From Yarrowia lipolytica (taxonomy: Eukaryota; Ascomycota; Dipodascomycetes; Dipodascales): a stretch of 64,000 bases of DNA. Below are positions 56,738-64,000 of this stretch, piece after piece (position 1 is the stretch's first letter; each line of letters starts with the position of its first letter). The notes below the pieces were generated by a model. The model was not told the origin of the DNA. It did no database searches and saw only the letters and a list, made by a program, of their open reading frames with translations. A program made the translations under genes and the position numbers. The DNA is taken from NCBI RefSeq assembly GCF_001761485.1, contig NC_090774.1, positions 3,906,001 to 3,970,000 on the forward strand. Direction: 5' to 3'.

Positions 56738-59599
56738 TTACTCAAAGTATCGGGGAGAGCCGCTGCCAGTCTCAGGCTCGTCAAGGACATGGAATCGATG
56801 GCCACGGACACCCTGGCCTCGGAACAGATCGGGGAATCGTCGGCCAGCGGGAACCTGGTTCTCGTCCTGGATTCGGTTGTTGGTTGAGGGAGTCTTGTCG
56901 TCAAGAACAAACTTACCAAGCTGGATCTCTGTATCAGTGATGGTTCCTCGAGAGATTCGAGCGTAGCCGGTTCGCTTGATGTTCTTGTACAGAATGTACT
57001 CGCACCATCGGTCCCAGTCGGAAGGATCGATATCGGTCATGCCAGAGGCATCAACATAGGTGAGGTAGTTGTCCTGCAGAGGCTTGGTGACCAGATAGGA
57101 CAGCAGAATCAGAGGTCGACCCTCGGGAGCGGACTTCATGATCTCGGAGATGCCGAGAGACTGCAGTCGTCGATCCTCAACATCCTCCTCCTGTCCAGAG
57201 TGGAAGACAACAACGTCAACAAGCTCACCGTACACGTCCAGAGTAGCATGGATGGCAGGGGCCAGCTCACCGACGGGAGAGGGAAGCAGATGGTGAGTAG
57301 ACTTAACAATGGGGAACTTGGAGAGCAAGCAGCAGCCCCAAGTATGCTTGTTGGGTCCGGGGCCAAAGTCGTAGTAGTAGCCGAGCTCCTCAGCGATTCG
57401 CTGGCCGAGATCTCGGTTACCCATAATGACACGCTGGGTGTCGGACTCGAGGAAACCAATCACGTCAACCTCAAGCTCCTCAATGACGTTCCGCATTCGC
57501 ACCTCGGAGGCCCACATGTCGTTATCGAGACCAAAGTGGACAGTCCAGATACCAGCCGTCATGAGCTTCTCCTCGGGGTGGTAAGGAACAGGGGCAGGCT
57601 GGTCGAATCGCTTGTAGCCGACAGCAACGGTGGCAGTGGCAATGAAGATGATAGCTAGCATAACGTGGGCTCGGATCTTCTTCAGCAGAGAAGCGTCTGT
57701 GGAAGCGTTGGACTTGGTGTTGTTCTTGGTGTTGCTGATCTTGGACTGGGCAAGTACACCGAGACCAATGGAGAGCTGCTGGGCAATGAGAACGTAGTCG
57801 GTTCGTTCTCGGAGAGCAGGTCCTCCGGGAACAAAGGCATAGGCAACGATCCAGACATGGGCCAGGTACAGCAGCGTGGTTACGAGCATGGCGAGACCCC
57901 AGGTACCGGAGTTGTATCGGCCGAGGTTCTCAAGGAAAGCGGGAGCCACTGCACACAGGTAGACGGTCAGGGTGAGACCTCCAGCGTACCCGATCCATCC
58001 GTGGAAACTGTACAGGATAGTTGTTCCGACGCAAGAAGCCAGGAAGGGGATCCAGCCATTGGCAAGCTTCTTTGTTCCGAGCCAGACACCGAGGCACATG
58101 GCCAGGATGGTGACAACTCCGTACGGAACGGGAACGGGACCCTTAACGGGGTAGCCGTCCCATACCCAGAGAATGATGGTTGAGGTATCGGAGAGTAGAG
58201 AGTGCAGGGCGAAGATGATACCACCGACACCGAAAGCGGCGCCAATGGAGGTCTCTGAGGGATGGACGGGAACCTGGGCAGAGTTCTTCTGGGGCTTGGA
58301 CACCAGGAGGGCAGCCGCGACGCCCACGATGACACCGGCGGTATTCCAGCCTCCGTTAGCCTCGTGCATGATGGGCCAGATGGGGTTGTTGGTCCAGTGG
58401 GCAAACTTGAGAAGAGAGGTGATGATCAGACCCAGGATGAAGGCAGATCCCTTGTAGGTGCCGAGCAGAGGTCGAGAGGCAGAGTTGGCAAAGGTGTTAG
58501 CCATGGCGATGCAGCAGAAACCAGCGCCGAAGCCAACAGCCTCGAGTCGAGGGATAGGACCGGGAATCCACCACGCAGCAATTCCGGTGACACCGAGCAG
58601 CAGGGGCAGCTGGGGGACGAGGTTGAAGAACTTTCGGAGGGGAGAAATGTAGAGGATGACGGGTGCGCAGATGGAAACCAGTAGAGCCTCGTAGCCGGAG
58701 ATGCCCATGAACCACAGGGGGAAGTACCAGATAAGCAGGGGCAGGGCGGTGAGCACAGACCAGAAAATGGTAGCGTTGGCAACGTCGATTGAGAATCGGA
58801 AGAAGTTGAAGCCAGCGGTGGCCAGGACCTTCTTGGGCTCGGTCACGGCGGTGACTCCCTTGGCATCGATAACCTTAAGCTCCAGAGCAGAGAAGTCAAG
58901 AACGGTGACGGCGTCAAACATCACGTCGAAGATGACGAGGGCCCACTCCAGGAAGGCGTAGGTGGTGTAGGCACCGGCAATATGGTGGACCTTGTGCTGG
59001 ATGAAGAAGTAGATGAGGGGGGGGATTGATCCGAAGAAGCAGGTAGCGACGATCTTTCTCCACTTTCGAGCATTGGCGTCTCGAGTGCAAAGAGTGCATC
59101 CCACGGTCCAGGGGATGGTCAGAACCATGTAGGAGATCATGAAGATGTCGTGCCAGTCGTGGTCGTCGGTGGAGGTGACATAGGTCCAACCGCCACAAGT
59201 AAGGGTTCGCATCAGACCGGAGATGAGGATCATCATGGAGAGACGGGGTCGGTGAGCGACAGTCAGCAGGAACCAGAGAATGACAAGGGCAAATCGAGGG
59301 CCAGAAGTGATGGCAATGAAGACCTGGAACACAGATCGCTCGGGGTATCGGTCACCAATGGCCGCTGAAACACTGGGGAACCACTCGTCGGGGTAGCCAA
59401 AGTGCTCGTTCTGGACAATCTTCTTGTAGTGCAGAGCGCAGCCGATGATGAGGGCTCCCAGAAATGCAGACATGGCGACAATGGTGTGGGCCCAGCCAAC
59501 ATACTTGCCGTTGACGCTGAGCAGAGAAGTGCCCGGCTTGTTGAGGGCGTCCGACTTGGTGGTCGGCGTGGTGCCTTTCCAGTTCTTTTCTTTCGACAT
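56738..59599 (-). CDS. CWH43: GPI-anchor lipid-remodelling protein Cwh43
   Basis: 953 residues from the ATG at 59599, the same length as the yeast protein. The frame extends nine codons upstream to a GTG. The N-terminal ~230 residues form a PGAP2/Frag1-like membrane domain (YVGWAHTIVAMSAFLGALII, then HFGYPDEWFPSVSAAIGDRY). Many further membrane spans follow. The C-terminal ~250 residues are an endonuclease/exonuclease/phosphatase-like domain (GIWTVHFGLDNDMWASEVRM, then RNVIEELEVDVIGFLESD). In yeast, Cwh43 exchanges the diacylglycerol of GPI anchors for ceramide at the ER/Golgi. Codon use is strongly biased. The window also encodes a GPI-anchored candidate client at 11083. Confidence 0.93.
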   Translation of the reverse strand: MSKEKNWKGTTPTTKSDALNKPGTSLLSVNGKYVGWAHTIVAMSAFLGALIIGCALHYKKIVQNEHFGYPDEWFPSVSAAIGDRYPERSVFQVFIAITSGPRFALVILWFLLTVAHRPRLSMMILISGLMRTLTCGGWTYVTSTDDHDWHDIFMISYMVLTIPWTVGCTLCTRDANARKWRKIVATCFFGSIPPLIYFFIQHKVHHIAGAYTTYAFLEWALVIFDVMFDAVTVLDFSALELKVIDAKGVTAVTEPKKVLATAGFNFFRFSIDVANATIFWSVLTALPLLIWYFPLWFMGISGYEALLVSICAPVILYISPLRKFFNLVPQLPLLLGVTGIAAWWIPGPIPRLEAVGFGAGFCCIAMANTFANSASRPLLGTYKGSAFILGLIITSLLKFAHWTNNPIWPIMHEANGGWNTAGVIVGVAAALLVSKPQKNSAQVPVHPSETSIGAAFGVGGIIFALHSLLSDTSTIILWVWDGYPVKGPVPVPYGVVTILAMCLGVWLGTKKLANGWIPFLASCVGTTILYSFHGWIGYAGGLTLTVYLCAVAPAFLENLGRYNSGTWGLAMLVTTLLYLAHVWIVAYAFVPGGPALRERTDYVLIAQQLSIGLGVLAQSKISNTKNNTKSNASTDASLLKKIRAHVMLAIIFIATATVAVGYKRFDQPAPVPYHPEEKLMTAGIWTVHFGLDNDMWASEVRMRNVIEELEVDVIGFLESDTQRVIMGNRDLGQRIAEELGYYYDFGPGPNKHTWGCCLLSKFPIVKSTHHLLPSPVGELAPAIHATLDVYGELVDVVVFHSGQEEDVEDRRLQSLGISEIMKSAPEGRPLILLSYLVTKPLQDNYLTYVDASGMTDIDPSDWDRWCEYILYKNIKRTGYARISRGTITDTEIQLGKFVLDDKTPSTNNRIQDENQVPAGRRFPDLFRGQGVRGHRFHVLDEPETGSGSPRYFE

Positions 59600-60624
59600 G
59601 ATTGAGGGATGGAGAGCGTCAGACACTGCAAAAGTTGGCTAAACTCTACAGGTAGCTACATGGTGATATAGGGTTGACGTGGAGAAGTTAAGTGGTGGTG
59701 AGTTACGGTGCAAACGTGTATGTGGAGAGGTGTGGGGAGGTTCGTTTCAGGGTTGTGGGCTCGTTTCGTGTATGTGAGCTCGTATCGAGCCATTCTTTTA
59801 TTCTGTTTGAAATTTCACTCGTTTATTCTCTGGTTGGCCCTCTCTTGGAAGTATCGAGCCACTACCTGACGCGTCTCAAGGTTGTTACACGTAGCAGTTG
59901 GCAGGATCACGCATGGAGAGTAATCTTAGGATTGAGGAAAGGTATGTGATTAGGAGTAAAAGTTTTGACTGCGCTGTAGTCATGAGAGCTGTCAGAATTG
60001 ATTCGAGTAACTACTTCTTCGCTAGCAGAATTCTCTACCACTCTATATGACACACTCCGATCTCACCTCGGCTCATTCACATTCACACCCTGCATGAATC
60101 TGAACTCTGAAGTGTCTATTAATGGAGCAAAGGGGTGTGTGTACAAGTAGGGGATTAGTAAATGTGATATTTGGGGATTTGACAAGTAGTATACGAATCT
60201 GAACGCTTCGTGAGTGGTTCGGGTATGTCTCCGGCTTCTCTGGCTCGTTTTCATCCGATTTCAGACAGTGATATGTTGTGTTCAAGATATCCCACCAACC
60301 CCACCAAAATTCTATTCTGCACGTTAAACGACATGGGCATTGAATACTCGTTAAATTCACGCCGGAAATAACATGAGGTTCTTTTATGTGCAACGCCACA
60401 AAAACCCGATCGACGACAGTCACGTGACCATCCTCCGTATACACACGCCTCCACCTCCACCACCCCCCTTGTAACAGTACATACGCGTACTTGTACTCTT
60501 AATCCACGTGACACACCTCAGAGGTTACAATGCAAGCCCAATCTGTAAATCTTTATTAATCTACCACTACTTACAGTAATTACACCACCAGTGGAACTAT
60601 GACATTCCCTCAATTCCTCACGCT
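59600..60624. other. CWH43 promoter region and 3' flank of GET3
   Basis: A 1-kb gap between two minus-strand genes. It has a GTAGCTAC word at 59653-59660, several short frames without support, and no RNA gene recognised. Confidence 0.5.
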
Positions 60625-61608
60625 CTAGTTCTCGATATGCTGGTAAGGGTGAACAAGCAGGTTGCTGAACTTCTCAAGGGCCTGGACTCCTCGAACCTCC
60701 TGGGTCTGCTGAGGAAGTCGCACAATGTGGAAGTCCTCGTACAGATCGAGAATCTGCTCCAGGTACTTCTGCTGCATCTTGTATCGAGAGGAGCAGAGCT
60801 CGCAGTCGTCTCCCTTCTTGGGGTACAGCAGCTGGTTGACGACAATGTTGTGGGTGTCAATGTCAAAAGAGGTCAGGTCCTGGACCATTCGCTCTGTCTC
60901 GTACAGAGACAGGAACTCGGGAATGCAAACACACACAAAGGTGGTGAGGTCGGGGTTCTTGAACTGGGTGTTGACCTCAGAGATGGTGGCTCGGGTCTCG
61001 TTGAGCTTTGCGAACATGTCGTCAGCAGAGGGACCCCCCTGGCCTCCCATCAGAGAGCCAAGCATGGGGCCAAATCGGCCGGAAAGCTCGGAGATCTTGC
61101 CCAGAGCCTTCTCCAGAACGGTGGGGAAGGTCAGGAATCGCAGAGTGTGGCCGGTGGGAGCAGTATCGAAGATGATGACGGAGTAGGATGTGCTCTTGAC
61201 CTGCTTGAGGACCTCGGCAAAGGACATGGCCTCGTCAACACCGGGGATAGAGAAGGCAATGTCCTGCATCATGTTAGTCATGCCGGCTCCAGCGCCTCCT
61301 GCGCTCTGGGCCTGCTCGATCATCTCCTGAATGGACCCACTGGGGTCAATCTCCATGCAGTGCAGGTTGTCGATACCATTCACAGGTCGGGCGTCCTTGC
61401 CGAACTTCTGGCCAAAGGCGTCAGAAAGGTTGTGTGCGGGATCAGTGGAGATGAGCAGAACGGACTCTCGGTTCTTGGCCAGCTGGATGGCAAGGGAACA
61501 GGAGGTGGTGGTCTTACCAACACCTCCCTTACCACCGACAAAGATCCATCGGAGAGAGTCCTGGTCAATGATGTTCTGGAGAGAGGGGGCGGGGGAGTCT
61601 TCGTCCAT
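60625..61608 (-). CDS. GET3: Tail-anchored protein targeting ATPase Get3
   Basis: 327 residues. The deviant P-loop [12 protein letters not shown] begins at residue 25 and the A-loop [14 protein letters not shown] follows. The Met-rich client-binding groove helices are at ~105-215 ([20 protein letters not shown]). The dimer zinc site is the CxxC in DDCELCSSR. The nucleotide-binding [10 protein letters not shown] strand is also conserved. Get3 carries tail-anchored proteins from Sgt2/Get4/Get5 to the Get1/Get2 receptor at the ER. It has no signal peptide, as expected for a cytosolic protein. A near full-length frame on the opposite strand is a codon-bias shadow. Confidence 0.97.
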   Translation of the reverse strand: MDEDSPAPSLQNIIDQDSLRWIFVGGKGGVGKTTTSCSLAIQLAKNRESVLLISTDPAHNLSDAFGQKFGKDARPVNGIDNLHCMEIDPSGSIQEMIEQAQSAGGAGAGMTNMMQDIAFSIPGVDEAMSFAEVLKQVKSTSYSVIIFDTAPTGHTLRFLTFPTVLEKALGKISELSGRFGPMLGSLMGGQGGPSADDMFAKLNETRATISEVNTQFKNPDLTTFVCVCIPEFLSLYETERMVQDLTSFDIDTHNIVVNQLLYPKKGDDCELCSSRYKMQQKYLEQILDLYEDFHIVRLPQQTQEVRGVQALEKFSNLLVHPYQHIEN

Positions 61609-63136
61609 TGTGTGTTTTTTTAGATACTTGGACTAGGGGTTGTTGAAGTACAAGTAGTTGGGGGGCAACAAGATCTAAAACTATCACGTCCCAGACAGAC
61701 AGGCTCGCTGTATGTCAAGGGTTAGGGTAATATGCTTTCAGACACGAGTTTCGAATGTGATCGTACATGATGGAAGTGTGCTATTCAGAGCCTCAGAGCC
61801 GAAGAGAGTTTCTATCGAAGCACAGACAGCTGTTAACTGAAATCGGGTAATAAGGAGTCGAAAATAGTGTGTTTGAAATGTTGAATTTCTGACATCTGGG
61901 GTAAATAACAATAATAACAACCGGAAATACTGTTGACTAATGACGGTAAGTTTTTTGGAGAAATTGTTTCCGAGGGGATAACGTCCGTTTGAGGGATATT
62001 TTCGGATCTCCTACAAGTACTTGGTCCAGTTGTGCAGTGCTCATTTAAAATACGAACAAAATTACTGCCGTTATCTCCGCTGCAGTATGTACTCGTAGTA
62101 ACGCTATAAAAAACTTATAGCAACGTACTGTAGTGTGAAAATAGCAGGGGGACAGGTCAATTGCTCCCCCCCCGTAGAATATGTAGCTAATGCCACCGTC
62201 TACTTGTGGCTAAAAGATCGTTGGGTGTAGTTTGTCGTCAACTGGTCCCCCCGCATCTTTCCGAAATTCTATCCTCAAAGCTATCTTGCATGTACGTGTC
62301 ATCTGTCCACGGGTGATCATAGTTCTCTTCTAACGAGTCTGTCTCAAAATCACGTATTACTCTCTTCGCACTATAGCAAACCTCGGAATAGCAACTACAG
62401 GATGGGATACAGATTTCACCGTAGAAGAGTCCCAAAAACCCGACGATACTCCACCTAACCGCCCCCCCTTACAGCCTGGACGAGTTTTAATATTCCCTTT
62501 TAGCTGTAGCCAAGCCTCTGGTTGGGGCATAGACTGCATAGTTCCGAACTTCTCCGCATCACGTGACCAGAAACTCCCACATCTCAACTTACATATCTTA
62601 CATTGTCCTTACTGGTCGGGCCAAAGAGAACACCGCTGCGCTTCCATGCTGCGTGCCGTTACATCCCATGATACAAAGCCGTGCTGCAATACACTTGTAC
62701 AAGATAATCCTTCGCCGCACAATTGCATTGCACAACTGTGGGGTAGCACCTGGTAACACAATCCACACCGTGGGCGTTATCTTTCCCATCGCACACGCGT
62801 TGGTACTCTTCCTAAACCACCTGAAATACACAAAGCTGGCCAATGGCTATCTCCGCAACTTGCTCTATAGTATAGTTATGGGCGCAACCTTGTTACCATG
62901 TTTGAAGGAGACACACTGCCATTGCATAACAGGGAGTGAAGCAAAGTCGGCGGAAACCGTCGGAATATCGCCAAGTGGGGCTCGGGAGAAGGCTAGAGGG
63001 GTCAGTTAGACAGCTATGCCCTCACAGCGCTCAACGGGTCTGGTCCGGAAAATTCTGCAGAGTTATCCCGGGTGCTGGCCGCTGGAAAAATAGAGTTTCA
63101 CAAGAAACTGTAAAACTGGGGCCGGTTCTTCCGGTT
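61609..63136. other. GET3 promoter region and upstream DNA of KGD1
   Basis: It has C8 at 62166-62173, a C/T-rich patch ending in ACAG near 62470, and a plus frame of 148 codons with a GTG start (62563-63009) that I do not support. No gene is recognised. Confidence 0.5.
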
Positions 63137-63144
63137 TATATAAA
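63137..63144 (+). promoter_or_regulatory. TATA box of KGD1
   Basis: TATATAAA lies about 40 bp before the predicted leader donor at 63185 and 208 bp before the coding start. Confidence 0.55.
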
Positions 63145-63184
63145 TATTTGACGCTCTCCACAACTTACCCCATAACGAGTTAAC

Positions 63185-63351
63185 GTGAGTAGTACAATGG
63201 GTGTACTTACGGTCGAAACGATACCTGCGGAGACGGCCAATTACGACATTTGTGGCCGCTGGAGTGGAATTGATGGAAAAAATCGCTTGCGATTCGTTTG
63301 TTTCGATTTGAGAGGGTCTGGAACCCATGATTAAATCCCGCTAACAAATAG
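63185..63351 (+). other. Predicted 5'-UTR intron of KGD1 containing a 45-codon uORF
   Basis: GTGAGT at 63185 and CTAAC-AAATAG ending at 63351 match the donor and branch/acceptor style of the DNA2 intron, and the acceptor AG abuts the KGD1 ATG. Inside lies a 45-codon frame (63197-63334) that would precede the KGD1 start if the intron were kept. Confidence 0.5.
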
Positions 63352-63543
63352 ATGCTCAGACACGCTTTATTGAAAAGGACCCCCGTCCTCCCGCGACTCA
63401 CAAGTCGCAAGGCCTTCGTGCCATTGATCCAGAAACGAAAGTACTCTGATGACGTCTTCCTTACCACCAACGCCGCAAACTACATCGATGAGATGTATGC
63501 CGCATGGAAGGACGACCCCAAGAGTGTCCACGTCTCTTGGCAG
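63352..63543 (+). CDS. KGD1: 2-oxoglutarate dehydrogenase E1, first coding exon (partial)
   Basis: 64 codons, then a GTGAGT donor at 63544. Residues 1-30 are a basic presequence (MLRHALLKRTPVLPRLTSRK). They are followed by DDVFLTTNAANYIDEMYAAW and KDDPKSVHVSWQ, the highly conserved start of mature 2-oxoglutarate dehydrogenase E1, which binds the E2 core. The intron interrupts just before the residues that normally continue as an aromatic-rich segment. The thiamine-diphosphate domains lie beyond the window. The enzyme catalyses oxidative decarboxylation of 2-oxoglutarate in the TCA cycle in the mitochondrial matrix. Confidence 0.88.
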
Positions 63544-64000
63544 GTGAGTGATAGTGGAGGAATCGGAAGCTGATGGCTTGTACTACGACTTGTGATGGTT
63601 ATTTTTGGTTGTTTTGGTGGACATTCGACACTTGGCGTGTGAAGTGATGGAGTTGGGCCCAAGGTCATGGAGGCAAGTGGCTTATTTGCAACCGAACTGT
63701 ATCACGGATACAGTGAGAGTGTACAGATAAGTCGTTTTGTTGACACGACACCTACGAATGGTTGACCCCTTCCTCCTTGCTCCAGAATGCACTAGCTAGC
63801 ACAATTGAGAGACCTGCTGTTGCATTTTTCTGCGCCTGCCTGTAGCAATTTGTATGTCTCTCGATTGGCTCAGTACCTCTGCATCTCTGCACACTAGACC
63901 TGCCCTTCGTTTGCGGTTGCCACCACTAGACTCAGGGTGTCTTCCCGCATTGGGAGTTACGGGTTGAGCCGGAGCATGGAAAAACGTGCATGCAGGACGC
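63544..64000 (+). other. First coding intron of KGD1, running off the window
   Basis: It starts with GTGAGT. No CTAAC-AG acceptor was seen by 64000, so the intron is at least 457 nt, far longer than the DNA2 intron. Every frame here is broken or unlike the family. Confidence 0.7.

Noticed and set aside
62563-63009. 148-codon plus frame upstream of KGD1
   Set aside because: It begins with a GTG; the first ATG comes 35 codons in. There is no promoter pattern, the codon use is unlike neighbours, and no family is recognised.

Overview
This window looks like nuclear chromosomal DNA of an ascomycete yeast, and most likely Yarrowia lipolytica or a close relative. Four things in the sequence point that way. 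Genes are compact and mostly intronless. CGA is the commonest arginine codon in many of them. The introns have a GTGAGT donor and a CTAAC branch point lying almost on the acceptor AG. Intergenic DNA is full of GTAC- and GTAGCTAC-type words. No rRNA, CRISPR array, phage or intact mobile element was seen.

I annotate 29 protein-coding genes (one partial), one intron-containing tRNA-Arg(UCG) gene and a few weak small-gene candidates. Left part (1-14 kb): a sparse region with a CreC/WDR20-type WD40 protein, a Jen-type monocarboxylate transporter, the tRNA, a GPI-anchored alanine/serine-rich surface protein and a BTB-like protein, separated by 1.3-2.7 kb of DNA with no recognisable gene. Middle part (14-40.6 kb): dense housekeeping genes. 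In order these are a bacterial-looking P-loop kinase, ADE1, a candidate Iml3/CENP-L kinetochore subunit, ISA2, FIG4, RRP40, SPE3, TLG2, an unknown mitochondrial protein, PPM2/TYW4, RTT103, clathrin light chain, ALG13, a pirin, a TMEM135-like membrane protein, a mitochondrial carrier and a secreted aspartic protease.

Right part (40.6-64 kb): a 3.4 kb stretch with one plausible 49-codon gene, then DNA2 (two exons, a 45-nt intron and an MCB-like site upstream), an unknown coiled-coil protein, GDA1, a mitochondrial P-loop ATPase of unknown role, an Eap1-like proline/glycine-rich protein, CWH43, GET3 and the first coding exon of KGD1, whose intron runs off the window.

There are no operons. Neighbours are functionally mixed, as is usual in yeasts. 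Several pairs are divergent and may share promoters (ADE1/Iml3-like, ISA2/FIG4, the 147-bp gap before PPM2, RTT103/CLC1). Several themes recur: the secretory pathway and GPI/glycan biology (ALG13, GDA1, CWH43, GET3, TLG2, CLC1), RNA processing and modification (RRP40, RTT103, PPM2) and mitochondria (ISA2, KGD1, the carrier and two unknown proteins). The observations most worth following are the tandem 3' splice site in DNA2, the predicted 5'-UTR intron and uORF of KGD1, the Iml3/CENP-L candidate, the bacterial-type kinase and the unlisted small ORF at 41949.
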